A stretch of 64,000 nucleotides of DNA from contig OENT01000069.1 of the NCBI GenBank assembly GCA_900239685.1, forward strand, positions 181,795 to 245,794, written 5' to 3'. Shown here piece after piece: positions 22,120 through 35,500 of the stretch. Source of the DNA: Rotaria macrura (taxonomy: Eukaryota > Rotifera > Eurotatoria > Philodinida > Philodinidae). The notes under the pieces are model-generated. The model ran no database searches, was not told the origin of the DNA, and saw only the letters and a list, made by a program, of their open reading frames with translations. Each line of letters starts with the position of its first letter. Position 1 is the first letter of the stretch. The translations under genes were made by a program, and so were the position numbers.

Positions 22120-22428
22120 CCACGAACCGATTAAATAAGCCCATTTCCAACCACTTATGTTTTAACGGCTGGAAAAAACTCATAAAACGACGTGCGTTTC
22201 TGACCGATACAAGTTCAGTTGGAAAAAAACGATAATAAAATTTTAATGAATATCATGTATTTATTACAGAAACAATAGAGAATGTTGTAATTTATGAAAA
22301 ACAAAGAAGACTTTGACTCCTTCGTTGTTTCTCAAGTCTTGTCTTGATCTTTCGGCCTTTTCGAATTCGGCCATTTTCAAAATTTCTAATTATATCAACC
22401 ATATCATGTGTTGTTTGGTTTTCAACAT
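22120..22428. other. Non-coding stretch
   Basis: Short gap between the BED-bearing element and MITE copy 3; nothing recognised. Confidence 0.4.
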
Positions 22429-22718
22429 CCCAGGAGGATCATTCCGACCGTTGGATCCGATCATGTTTCTATCGGAGTTTCTCTTATCCGACGAAATCCC
22501 ATCGGATTCCTAGTGTTGGATTTTATCGAATTCTACTATCGGAATCCGATTGGATTTCATCGCATGATAAAACAGGCCTCTACTATTGGGATTAAATGCT
22601 AATTCGTACACAAATAAGAAAATAGGTTTCTTCCGTCGGATCCGTTACTGTTTCCACAACCCGGATTCCCATATGATTTCATCGGATCGTAGGATCCGAT
22701 CGGATTCATTCAACTGGG
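22429..22718. mobile_element. MITE copy 3 (GGATCCGAT family), inverted
   Basis: It begins CCCAGGAGGATCATTCC and ends GGATTCATTCAACTGGG, flanked by AT on both sides. Read inversely it matches 6339-6666 almost base for base, apart from scattered substitutions and two internal deletions of about 10 and 28 bp at repeated words. Overlapping open frames here are by-products. Confidence 0.8.
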
Positions 22719-22803
22719 ATGTTTCGTTGATATGTGTCATTGTGATGTTGGTGTTGTTCTTATTATTTTCTTTTATCTGATTCGGAAACCAGAAAGGTAT
22801 TCT

Positions 22804-23061
22804 CCCAAACCCATCCGGATACCAGCTCAGTTTTTCTCGTAATATTGGTTTCATACAGTAAGCTAACGGTTTCCGAGGACAAGGTTTGGTTTACGACATT
22901 AAGAAAAAGGTATTCCAGAAAACCTCAAAGGCATTGAATTCGGTATTTTAGGGAACCCTCGGGTTTCCGATGTCTCGGAAACCTAAAAGGTATATTTGAA
23001 AACGTTTGAAAATCTCGCAAACCTTCCCAGGTTTCCGAAAGGGTTTCCGAACCGGTTTGGG
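22804..23061. mobile_element. CCCAAACC element filled with GGTTTCCGA words
   Basis: It starts CCCAAACCCATCCGG and ends CCGGTTTGGG (inverse CCCAAACCGG). TTCT lies immediately outside both ends, a candidate 4-bp duplication. The interior repeats GGTTTCCGA/TCGGAAACC in both orientations. The word density continues slightly outside (about 22780), so the border is not certain. Confidence 0.55.
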
Positions 23062-23752
23062 TTCTTTAGGAAACGGACTTTTTTTAGAGAGTACTCTCAA
23101 GGTACTTTGCTTTATTCTGCAAAGTAGAATATAGCACACTGTTCAAAAAAACTTCAGCAGCTTTGATAGTTTTCTTTTACTCAAGGTACTTAACTTTGAA
23201 AGCTCGCATACCTTGACTGTTTCTACATGAGTCACTAATCACTAATTTTATCTGTATTTGAATAATTTGTCGCCAATCCTTCTTCGCTGTACGTGCCTCC
23301 ATCATGGCGTCCATGTTTTCCCTTGAACGGTGCCCACGAAGCGAGAAAAATCATCAATGCATTATCAAATAGTGAGCACACTAATGGACTTGAGGGCGCT
23401 AATTTGTCTTGGCTTTTCCTGAAACAATAAGAAGCACAGTTCGACTCAGAATAATTTTCTCTATCTGCTGATATAATTTAAAACTTTGGCCTCTTCCAAA
23501 ATCGTAGAGGACACCACACGTAATGCATTTGTTATTGATTCGCTTAAAACGCTATGCTTTTTTCGCTCTGTCAATACACTATTAAGCAAAGAACAATGTT
23601 GTTACATGTTTAGTTTCGTGTCTTTTATCGCAAGAAAAAGATCGATCGATTATACTTGATTGACTTAGACGAAGGATTAGGTCTGATTGTTGTTCCTGTT
23701 GAAAAACAAATCATTCGTTTTATTTTCAGTTGCAACAATAAAAACCGGAAAA
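23062..23752. other. Upstream region of the phosphoglucomutase gene
   Basis: It contains the probable promoter and 5' leader of the next gene. A likely 5'-leader splice acceptor (TTTATTTTCAG) ends at 23729, 23 bp before the start codon. GAGAGTACTCTC near 23092 is a short palindrome. No other feature. Confidence 0.45.
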
Positions 23753-26652
23753 ATGTCATCAGTAAAAGAAATTGAAATGAAACCATCAGATGAACTTCTA
23801 AAATTAGTTGAACTTTGGCTTCAATGGGATCAATGCGAAGCAACAAGAAACGAAATCGAACAACTAAAAGTACATTCCTCTTGTTTTCTTTGATTTATTG
23901 GAAAAAATATATTTCAGAGTGAATCGAAATGGGATGAATTAGAAGCTCGTTTAAAACATCAAATTCAATTCGGTACAGCTGGTCTTCGCGCTAAAATGGG
24001 TGGTGGCTTTGCTCTGATGAATGAATTAACTGTTATTCAAGCTACACAAGGTCTGATTCGTCATATTCAAACAAAGTTTGAAGATAAAAACGACTCTCTT
24101 TCGGTTGTGATCGGTTTCGATGCTCGTCATCACTCGAAAAGATTTGCTCGTTTGGCTGCTGCTTTGTTTGCACATGAAAATATTCATGTTTATTTATTTG
24201 AATCTACAACCGTTCCAACCCCATTTATTCCATTTTCAATTCAAAAATTAAAATCTCAAGCCGGCATTGTCGTTACAGCGAGTCATAATCCTAAAGATGA
24301 CAATGGTTACAAAGTTTATTGGCAAAACGGAGCACAAATCATATCACCATTGGACACGCTTATTGCTCATTCTATTCAACAAAATTTAGAACCATGGGCA
24401 GGCAAAGCTTGGAATCTAGACATTCTCAAAGACACTAATTCAACATTGTTTTCAGATCCAATTCTAAAAGTATTTTGATTTTATCGAAGAAAAAATTGAA
24501 ATTCTGTTAATTATTTCTTTTGTTTTAGATTCGTGAATTATATATGAGAAATTTGTCGAATTTGTGTTATTTTCCTGAATTAAATAGTAAAACTGAATTG
24601 AAATTCGTTTACACTCCAGTTCATGGTGTTGGTCAAGTTTATGCTGAAGAAGCATTTGCAACGTTTCATTTTCAACCGTTTATATCTGTTGATGAACAAA
24701 AAGCTCCCGATGGTGATTTTCCGACGGTTAAATATCCGAACCCAGAAGAAGGAAAAGAAACGCTGGAATGTGCCATTCGAACGGCTAATAAAAATAATGC
24801 CGATTTTATTTTAGCTACTGATCCAGATGCTGATCGGTTTGCATTAGCTGAAAGAGATACACAAGGAATAAGTCAAACTGGTTGGAATATTTTGTCAGGA
24901 AATCAATTAGGAGCATTATTAGGTAAGATTTCAAAAGTCGCTTCTTTCGTTGTCTATCATGATCGAGAAAGCAGTCTATCAATTGAATCAACATCATCGT
25001 TGTTGAGATACTGAATTTTTCATAGTTAACATCAACTCGCTGGTATGTTCTTCTTACGCAAAGCAAAACAACTGACTTTCTCAAGAATGTTTATAATTGG
25101 ATTTTCGTCTTTCAAACTGACATCAACCCTTTTTAATCAGCTCAATTGAGAAATGAAAGATATCAACGAATGATTCTTTAGCAATATGTGTTTAAGAATC
25201 GAGTTTCTCGTTAGTGAATAGTTTTCATAACTTCCATGTTGAAGTGGAATTCAAAACTAAAAGAATTCCTTTTTTTAAGAACTCGTAAACGATATCGATT
25301 CACCGACACTGACGAATCCATCAGATGGGAGTTCTATTTATGACTAGGTACAGTTACCGTCACGGTGATAAAATTTACATTAGATATGATTGGTTTTTTC
25401 GAGAAATGTTCTGATTAGCTACATTTAGCTAATCAGACAACACGACTCCGTTGATCAATAGAAGTGAAGTGAAGTTCGACGTAGCAAAATTGAATTCCAT
25501 GTTCGACTTTTTTCTCAGTTGGAAATTTCATTCCAATGAAATCTGATGATTGATAATCGTAAATTGAAATGAATTGATTCAATTCTCAATAGGTTGGTGG
25601 CGTTGGTTTACTTGGCGGAATAAAAATCCAACAGTTGACTTAAAAGATGTTTACATGCTTTATTCAACAGTTTCATCACATGTTCTTAAGTCAATAAGTG
25701 AAGTTGAAGGTTTCAATACAATCGATACGCTAACGGGGTTTAAATGGATGGGCAACAAGGCAAACGAATTAATTAACAATAATAAACATGTTCTCTTTGC
25801 ATTCGAAGAAGCAATGTTAGTTTAACTATTTATTTGAAAGCAGTCTTTCATATTTGTTTTTAGTGGATTCATGTGTGATCCGAATAATGTTTTAGACAAA
25901 GATGGAATATCAGCCATGGCCATCGGAGCAGAAATGTGCACTTATTTAAAATCGATTGGACGAACTTTATATGAACAATTAAATCACCTATCGCTTCTCT
26001 ATGGCTACCATATTAATAATAATTCTTATGTTATTTGCAATAAAACAGATGTTTTAGTTAAAATGTTCCATCGTTTAAGACATTATGATCAAGCCGATGA
26101 TCACGTGAGACAGGCTATTCCCTCATTCGTCTTGTTTTTCATTTACTGTTCGATTTATTCTTATAGAAGAGCACCGCCATCGATAGAAAACAGGGAGAAA
26201 CTCTCGCTGAATATTCGAATAAAATGAAATCTCAACTCGAAACCAACGATAATCAATCAATATCAAATAAAGACGAAGAATATGTTTATCCTAAGAAGTG
26301 CTCTAATTACCATATAGTTGCCATTCGAGATTTAACTGTTGGCATCGAAGCAGATTTTCGTGACGAAGGAAAAGTGCAAAAACCAACGCTACCTTGTTCG
26401 TCATCGACGGAAATGATAACGTTCTATTTTGATAATGGCTGCGAAATAACGATACGTGCAAGTGGAACTGAGCCGAAAATAAAATGGTATTCGGAAATAA
26501 GAAAAAAAATTCAACATAAAGAAAATATTCTCGATGATAATTTTCGTCTACAAGCAAAAACTGAACTTGATCAATTAGTTGAAGTGGTTATCGAGCAACT
26601 TTTACAACCAAATAAAAATGGTCTTATCAAAAGAGAAGCAACAATGAAATGA
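23753..26652 (+). CDS. PGM2: Phosphoglucomutase/phosphopentomutase, PGM2 type
   Basis: Six exons: 23753-23869, 23918-24469, 24529-24922, 25593-25815, 25864-26104 and 26167-26652, all with GT-AG junctions that keep frame, giving about 670 residues (human PGM2 is about 612). The enzyme belongs to the alpha-D-phosphohexomutase family and interconverts ribose-1-/ribose-5-phosphate and, less well, glucose-1-/6-phosphate in the cytosol. All four family motifs are visible: the active-site TASHNP (S161 carries the phosphate), metal-binding DPDADR (D321, D323, D325), sugar-binding FEEA (about 425-428), and phosphate-binding RASGTEPK (about 606-613). The start MSSVKEIEMK lies just after a probable 5'-leader acceptor. 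The LLG-WW exon 3/4 junction matches the PGM2 family and fixes the 670-nt third intron; the other introns are 48-62 nt. The gene looks intact. Confidence 0.93.
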
Positions 26653-29499
26653 TTCACATAGAAAAGCAGTAAAAATTAAATAAAACAAAAAGACATTCCA
26701 TTTATTATTTTGCAAAATTTCTCCTTTTGCAATAGTTTTTGTCATTTACTGTATTTTAGTAACAGAACACCTCATTGTTCAATAAAATAGATCTTATCAG
26801 CAATTTTAGAAATAGTAGGAGATTAGTTTTTTTCACTTTTAACTTAAAGAAACAAGAAATCATTGTCAACTTAACCGATGATTTGAACATAGGTTTTGTC
26901 TGCTTGCATCGAATTTCAATCCTTCAATGAGTTCAATACTTTGATTATGTCCATTGAAGGGTCTCGTGAATGACGAAGAGAATAAATCTCTTGTAATGAT
27001 TTCATCGAAGTTCATCAACAAATTGACGTCTCATCTGGCATAATTGTTTATTCTTTTTAGCAAGAGCTTTTAGAAACGAATCATTGACAAACACATAAAT
27101 GACGAAGTGATCATTATGAAGAACTTGTCAAGTCGCCGGAGACTTCTATATTGAAACGATTGGAGATCGTCGATCATGAAATCGCCACGTGTCTACAGTG
27201 ACATGATAAATCATCGATTGCTTGTGATCTATTAGAGACGTTCTAGAGAAGAAAGGAAAGCGATTCAATAAATGATGTGTCAGGATAATTTTTTCAACGA
27301 CTTCAGGTAACAGTTATCAGAGATTCTGAAATTGTTTTAACTTTATCATCGACCATTTAAGTGTCAAAGCTATATTAGTTGATGCTAACAAATAGATTTT
27401 TTCGTTCTATACGAATTCGAATAAATAAAAACCATTTGTTCATATCATTGAAAAAAATCTAAAACGCTGTTTCGTTATTTAAATTTTGTTTTCATAGTTT
27501 ATCGTGTCTCTGTAGACTAGAACATTTCGTAATCAATGATCTCATTCACTTGAGTATATTGAAGTGTTGAGCAACTTGAGAAGTTCTTTATCAAAAACGG
27601 ACGTCCATCTTCGTAGTATCAATTATGTCTTTCTGAAGTTCTCGATATATAACGTGAAACGATAGTGACAGAAGACTTCAGCGATCAATAGTTCGGTGAA
27701 ATTCATGTCGAAAGTAACTGAAAGAGAAGAGAGCTGACAACTCACAAAGTTTGCTCATTTTAGAATTGTCAAGCTTTCAATGATCATGAACACCCACACC
27801 CTACAATTCTTTTGTAGTCGAAGCGATTTTTATACTGAAGCAACAACTAAACTAGACTGATCTAATATTAGCTAGCTGGACACACATTTTAGTGATGCTT
27901 AGATCTCATTCTGTTTCATATGCGAGGAAATATAGCGAATGATTCTTTTAGTCAGTAATCTTTGTATCAGTTTAATAGAAAAGTTCTTTAATGATTTTCA
28001 TTCTCTTTCAATGAACTGTCTCATCAGAAAATCGATGGGAAAACTGGAAAAAATTGAAAGTTGGTTTAACAAGAATTTTTGTTTTTTTCAAAGCCTCAAA
28101 AGATCTTTGATCTAATTAAAGTAGCAGCTGCCCAATCAGTAAAACTCATCCTCTTAATGAACGAGTCTTGTCAACTTTTACCAGTTTTGCTTGTTTCCTT
28201 TTCTTTGCTTTTGTTTTCCTGATGATGACAACTGCTCGATTTGTTTTGCCATTTTACTTAAAGATTAGAATATCAGTAAAAATTCTTTGTTACGATCGAT
28301 CGATTGTGAAATAAAATCAACAAAGTGTCAATATAGTTGACACTTTAAGATGATCTTGTTTCAAAGATTCTTTTTCTCACAAATAACTGAAAAATTCATA
28401 AGAGATCTTTGATAAAAAAAAGAATCGCTTCGATCGAAACTCTGTTCTGGAGAAACAAACCCTATTCTCCTATTCCGATCGTTGTGGCAAGAGTTAAGAT
28501 TGTTTCCATGCCTATGTCGTAATTAATCTCTGCCATTATGATTTCGTTCATAACAAAAAACATGTCAACTCTCATAAAAAGTAGTTCGAATCATTTATTG
28601 AACAGTGCGATCTCATTTCGCACATATGACATTGAGAGATTTATTTATCAAAAGAATAAATTGAATGGTTCAATTATTAAAAGTATTTTCATGCGATGAA
28701 GAAAAAAGTTCCCAAGACATTTTCAATGAAGGACGATCACGATAAAAGACTACACATTAAACAAAAGATGAAAGTATTTATTATTTACCAATCGTAAAAG
28801 CTAAGAACCTATTTTGTTTTATTGTTGACATTGGAAATCGAATTTTTTGTTTTCTCTACAATTAAATATCAATCAAATGTCATAAGAGATTGTATCTATT
28901 TCTAATCCATCATCAAAGAGAAGATCAATCAGTATGATAAGAACGATTTCATCAATCTTTCATCAAGACAACTAATCATGTCCCTAGAATTCATGTTAGT
29001 ACAGCATGTTTGGGACTCAACTGACATGTGATATGTATATTTCAAATAAGCCTGATTACTGAACGACTGTGAAACCAGTAATTGTGCTATGAAGTGTGGG
29101 CTCGACATTCCTTTCATCTGTGATGAGAAAGGAAGAAGTCAAAAACCATCGTCGTGAAACTCACATGTCATATTCTGTGAAAGTTACATTCACTCCCTTT
29201 ACTTTCAAGTGAAAATTTCGAATCTGTCACCTTCTCATTATGCACTGTCATAACTAATTAGTTTCAAAATCGTTGAATAAGCTATTGGATGTGAAATATG
29301 CCACTCGTACATTTTACTCCCAAATAGATTGCCATAAGAGACATTTTCCTCTTGATAATTGAAATGAAAGAAAACATTGCTTTAGTTTCTCTTTTTACTG
29401 TGAAAAAACTAAGAACTGTGATCTTAAACATTGTTGATGAATTTTTTTCAGACATGCTAACCAATATTGAAATGAACCTATAGAAGTAGGGCGTTGGAT
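26653..29499. other. Non-coding stretch between PGM2 and tRNA-Phe
   Basis: About 2.8 kb with no open frame of note and no word-packed element. The composition (many TCGAT/GATC-containing strings, A/T rich) is like the other long gaps to the right. Confidence 0.55.
26679..26684 (+). terminator. Polyadenylation signal AATAAA of PGM2
   Basis: AATAAA lies 27 bp after the stop codon of the phosphoglucomutase gene. Confidence 0.6.
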
Positions 29500-29510
29500 A
29501 AAAATAAAAA
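29500..29510 (-). terminator. RNA polymerase III terminator of tRNA-Phe
   Basis: On the minus strand two runs of five T separated by one A begin four bases past the mature 3' end of the tRNA, a normal Pol III stop. Confidence 0.85.
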
Positions 29511-29514
29511 CTGA

Positions 29515-29525
29515 TGCCGTGACCC

Positions 29526-29582
<57 letters not shown>

Positions 29583-29587
29583 CCGGC
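29515..29587 (-). tRNA. tRNA-Phe (anticodon GAA)
   Basis: A 73-base cloverleaf without intron and without encoded CCA. Acceptor GCCGGGA pairs with TCACGGC plus discriminator A; D arm GCTCAGTTGGGAGAGC; anticodon stem TCAGA/TCTGA around loop CTGAAGA, so the anticodon is GAA; T arm CCTGG-TTCGATC-CCGGG. The A box (TAGCTCAGTTGG) and B box (GGTTCGATCC) are intact. One oddity is a G5-A68 mismatch in the acceptor stem, where metazoan tRNA-Phe normally pairs. It may be repaired in the RNA, tolerated, or mean that this copy is weak. Confidence 0.95.
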
Positions 29588-32500
29588 GAATGACAATGGC
29601 TCAGTTAAAGATTTTATTCTAAAACCGACGTTTTTTTAACCTACATCGAATGCTCTCCTTTACTGTCACTCACTGACGAACTTTTCGTAAATGCACATTC
29701 TAATTGAACAAAGTGAAAAATTACAATTTTTATTTGCTTTCATTTCGACATTTTCCATTGAAAATAAATAAAAGAACAACAGAAAATCAGATGAAATGAT
29801 CTTGTACATGTTCAGATCTTATCAGGAATATGAACATATTCACATTGTTTCGCGAATGTAGCAGAATACAAAAAAACCTATTAATTGAGACAAATATGTG
29901 CCACTACTAGTTTTATCGACAAGTTATGAGATATACGTATACGCCTTTCGAAATGTTTTATCTGAGAACCGATTGATGATCTAAGTTGCTACTTGTATTA
30001 GGCCACTCAATATTTCATTTTCTTCTACATTCTACAAGTCTAAGTTCAAAACAATAAAAAAATGATTCTTTGTAAGTTTTGTTCTATTTTCTCGATAGAT
30101 GAAGGTTTTGTTCAGCCTATTTTTTTTACGTAATTATACACTCCTCTTCTGCATGGACGAGGAGACTTGCATAAAACATGTTACTTGCAATGTGATTTAC
30201 TATGGTAAATGTTCTTTCAGTACGTTTACTAAGTAGTCGATGGCAATTTATACTTTCGATGAGAAAAGAATAACTTGATTATGTAAATGATTATTACAGA
30301 GAAATCGGTATCCTCTTTGTGCAACAGCTCTATCTCTCGTCTACTAGTAAATATCAGTTTAAGTAAGACTGATCGAAGCATTAGAAACAGAGCCGAAACG
30401 TTTGTTGATAAAAGCCCATAAAACAGACTTCATTCATTCATTCAGAAGTAATACAACTAAGATATTCTTATCAACGTGAGTATTTATAAGCACGATACTT
30501 TTCTTTTCTTAGAAATGCAATGTGTGCTTTTAGAGACAACCATTTCAACAAAAATCTATACTGTAAAAAGATGCAGATTTATCAAAGTTTGCCGAAACTT
30601 TTCAAATGGAAGTTCATGCAGATGTTTTAGCCTGGTTTCTTGTAGCTATCTATCTATCCTCTACCGACATCATCACCTACATCGACATGTTGTATAGACA
30701 ACTCAAATACAGTCGATTTTCCTCCAGACGACGAAGAATCTCTATCGAAACGTTGCCTATTTTTTTTCCATACTAGACATGGTAAATAGTATTTAAATAG
30801 ATTGAATTTGCGTTTAGAATTTCATTCTTGCATTCTTAGGTAATAGTAGAACGACCATAGCAACAAAACAACACCGAAAAATTCAACACAAGAATATGTA
30901 CACGAAAGTAAAAATCAATCTTCATTCACCTTTCACGCATAAAACTCCGTTAGAACAGTTCATCATAGTTACTGCGTCGATTATTATTTCAAAATCATGA
31001 TTAACTTATTCTATGAGAATGAAGAAAATGCGTAGATGGAGTTCAATGAAATGATTTCAACTTCAGTCTTTATCAATTTTCATGTGTACGCTGTTGCTGC
31101 AACTTAGAAATCTGTAAAATGCTTAAATTTATTTAAGATTTCGACAAAAGTCTTTCATTGATGTCGATTCTAAGTTCGATAAAATGAATGTTCGATGCAT
31201 TGAAAAGATTCAAATAGACGCATCGATCAAATAGACATGAATTACGTTCGAGAGAAATCGGATCATTCGATCGATTGCGAAATCATTCTCATTGCTTCTA
31301 GTAAATTATAGTGAAAGAATAAGTTATTCTAGAACTATTTGCGAATACGAAAACAACCATGAAAATTTCAGCATCATCTGGTAAGAAAGCATTCGCTTCT
31401 GATCAAAGCTGCATAGAAACAAATAAGTACAGAAGATTTAAACTAAAGCTGGAATTGCAATCGAAACTGAGCTAAAAAAAGAAATCAGTCCTATGCGTCC
31501 CGATTTCTGTACCCTCAAAAAATAATATGTTTTCAATCGAAATATTACGAAAGTTTCCTCTCGTACGACTTATTTTTGTCTGACTTGTAGCCCTGGTGAA
31601 TAACTAAGATTAAGGACAAATCAAATTACTATGGGTTGTTATAAGATAGGTTAAAACCTACTAGTCGAGTAACGAAGCTCTATTATTTTAGTTTATGACA
31701 GAACTGTCACCGCGGCAGATGGGCAGTAGTCAAACGTAGTTGCTTTGAAGTTGTTAATAGGACAGTGACTTAAATTTTAATGATTGTAATTGATACTGCT
31801 CGTTTTGTCTGCAGTAGTAGCATGATTAAAAAGTCACTCTTGTTATAAACCAGCTCTTCTGATTTTGACACAAACTGCGTGCTTAGAATAATTTGAGAAT
31901 ATTTAACTGTTTTTGTCATTTTCAAAAACTGACAATGATGAAAAAGGTGAAATGAATGTGGAATAATAAATGATGCTTCCATTTTACAACGTATAAAACA
32001 TTACCGACGAATGAAATTTGACACATTCAGTTCATTGTAGTTAGAAGAAATTGAAAATCACCATGTTCGACGTCCACGATTGTTTATCTGATTTTACAGA
32101 TATGATAATCTATGGGACCGTTGTATTTTGTTTTAAAACTGAAATTGTTAACATAAAATAATAACAGCGCTATCGTACAGAATTTTATCTCGGATTTTCT
32201 TGTTTTTTTAATAATAGTTTCAAGATAAATTTAAATGTAAGTAACTTATTAAACAATCGGCACATTTTAAATGTTTCATTTCAGGAGAGTTATTTCAACA
32301 TGCAACTAATTCCTTTACACAGATCGAACCTTCAAGCAGATTTTTAATTTTTCTTAGAAATATTAATTATTAAAATCGCATAATTCTAACGACAATCTAC
32401 TTTAGTTAAAGTGTTTAAATAATTCTATTTGATGATAGTTTTTTTCAGCGATTTGCGCATAGCTTCAATCAAGAACTTCGAAAATAATTCGTTTTTGATT

Positions 32501-35500
32501 TTCGACTTGACGTTGTCGAGAGAATCAGATCTTTACAAGAATAGAGATTTATTTAGGGTTTCACTTGTTTTGATCTGTTTGTTCTCTGAAATGGAAACAC
32601 GGCATTTAGTTCAGTCTCTGGTTGATATAAAAGACTTATATTACCATTAGAGTTATGTCTATGGACCTTGATAGAGTATTTATTTGTGAAATGTTTTCAA
32701 GAGCCTGTATTTGAATGGACGATTTTCTATGGAAAGTTTTAAGTCGAAACTTGGAGATTAGTTCTTCTCGCGATTTGACAGGAATCAAAAGCATTCATTT
32801 AAAACCCGCACATTGAAGATCGATTATATTTCCGTTCTATTGAGATAGCGACTGAAAAATGTTTCCCAATATTCATAAAGTATTTCGGACAAATTATTGC
32901 GCTCAACTGAGTCGATGATGAAAATCCTAAAACTAGTTGAATAGCTAAGAAGTATTTATTTCTTCTACCTAAGGTTAGATGTTATTTCCTCCAATGAATA
33001 TTGACAATTATCAGCTTTGTTTTTCGATAGAAAATAAAACTGGCTATAGAATAACAAAGAACAAATATCAGAATGAATGAGAATTTCATTTATTGTTGCC
33101 GAACTATCTCCCATGATAAGAACAAAGCGGCACGGTTTACACTCTATCAATAGTTAAATAGAAAATAAATTAGATTTGATGAAGTCAAGAATATTCTTCT
33201 AGACGAAATCAGTAGAAGAACTTAATTTGTTTTCTTGTTTGGGTGTGTGAGAAGGAGCTCGTTTTGTAGCTATAATGACATCGATTCTTTGTTTCAGGGT
33301 AATTATTTTATTTTGACATGATTCCATGAGAATGTTCGATGAAGTGAATGTCAAACGTTAGAGGAGAAAACAAAGAAAATCATTCCTCCGTTTTCAGCAT
33401 GTCGTCTTTTGCTGACTAAATACAGACGTAATCGAATGTGATTTGTGAATGGATTTATTTAATTATTAATCGAATTCGTATTCTTGATAAAGACAAGATA
33501 TATTTTATTCGAGTTTCGATCCTTCTTGTTTTCATAAATAGGATTGAGGGAATCTAGAGAGAAGAAATATTTATCAAGAGGTACACTCGCAAATCGAATT
33601 ATAGATCATTACTGAATAAGGATTTTTCTATCGAAGTAAGATCGGATTTTAGCTCGTCTATTGCATCGCACACTCATAAATCATTAAGTCGAAACGAAAT
33701 GATTTGCAGCTTTCGGAAATTATGGTCAGAATAAAATAATCGTTTTGTTTAACTAGATTTGTTTGTTGACTCTATTGATTATAATTAACAAGAAAAACTT
33801 GATGCGAGAGAATACAACGATGTCTATGGTTTACTCGTAGTGCTGCTAAGAATGTAACAGAATGTGCCTATGTCTGATTTGTTTCTTTTGCATGCACGAG
33901 GAAGAAACTCGATAGGATAATACAGCAGACAAGGAGAGAAAACACAAGACGAGCCTTGCGTGTCTCTTATGTAATTAGTTCGGTGTTGCACGGCGATAGT
34001 TTGTTATTAACCTTGACAAGTTTCTCTGCTATTTGAAGTGATCTTTTTTAAGTATATAATTGCATGTGGAAATTTGAAAATAGATATGGAACGAGTCATT
34101 TGCAATACGATTCGATTTGTGCTCCATCCTTCCTCATACATCAACGAGAAATAACAACGTTTATTTATAGAAGTAGTTTATATAGAAATGATCCGAATGA
34201 CACTTCTAGTTTTTCTCATTCACATGGAAATTCTACAATAAGTGAATTAAAGTAGATAAGTAGAAAAACAACACTTACGAAATCTTATGAACGAATATAA
34301 GATACATTTGTGTCTTCTTATTTATGTTTAGACACTTCAAAATCAATACGAAGTAAAAGAACATCTACGGGAAATATTTCTGAACAGTTTAATTGTGAAA
34401 GAAACGCGCAGATCGATTTATTTTCTAGTTATACTCCCGAAGACAGTTCAAAACTAGTTCTTTATACACATGTGCTTTTAAGTTGTTTCATCGATGTATT
34501 TCTAACATTTATGCGTTAATGCTGCGTTGACAGATTTTCACGACATAATCCTATTTGCCAATAGAGAGAAGAAAAAAGTTTGTTGTTTCGAAGTGATCTG
34601 TTTGTAATAACTACGTTTAATTGCATCGAGTATCCCCTATAGTTGTCTATCAACAATTCTATCGACAAGTAAATGCAAGATAATGGAGAAAACATGACAT
34701 TCAATACATGGTTTGACAATCAATTACTTTACCGATTCTCTCATCCGAACAGAACAACATGAACGGATATACATTTCAACTCTCATGAGATACGAAAACA
34801 TGTTAATCGAAATGAGACATTTCTCTTCGACATCGCTCAATGTTGACTAAGCATGAGCATGTTGCTTGCATTACTTATAGTTAAGAGAAATAAAATACTT
34901 TCTTACTTAATCAATTTCCGTTTTACAAAATCAGTTTCATGAAAACATAAAACAATGAAATAACAGCGATTGTTCTTCGTAGAAGCCGTGCATTCGTTTC
35001 AACGTCTATCATTGAAACAATTAAGTTTAGGATTTTATCGCCGACTCCACAAATATTCATCTATCAGTTTATTCAACGAGACACATATCTAATTATTGAT
35101 CTAGATTCAAGCATGATAATGATAATTGGTTTTTGAATTTATTATCGATCTAGTTTTCGTCCGTAAATATGTGAGGAGGAAAGACTATTAAAGGATCGCT
35201 GCTTTTTCTTGGAGAAACAAGAGAACGGCATGCACAAATACGGATAGAGAACGACTAGAAACAAAGTTGTTATCAGCAAAAAATGCGGCTCTTTCTCCTC
35301 GTGTGTTTTTCCTCTTTGTCATTTGGCTAGATGAAGATATATTAGTGTCTCCCCAAAGAACGAGTTCACTACGATCAGGTTTTTCACGAGAGAAAAAAAG
35401 AAAAATAAATTCACTGCAGTTTGACTTCTGTTTTATTTGAATAACTGTTTCGGAAAATTCCTGTAAGCTCAGATTTTATTTTTGTGTGAAATATTTGTTT

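Noticed and set aside
22313-22854. Overlapping short frames on both strands
   Set aside because: They fall in MITE copy 3 and its flank, and the same frames recur in the copy at 6339-6666.
29282-29596. 104-residue minus-strand frame containing IAQLGERQTEDLKVPGSIPG
   Set aside because: This is the well-known false translation of a tRNA-Phe gene; the tRNA at 29515-29587 explains it.
34064-34519. A two-exon small gene
   Set aside because: The two frames look protein-like and an acceptor-like site lies between them, but donor and acceptor phases do not match and no domain is seen.
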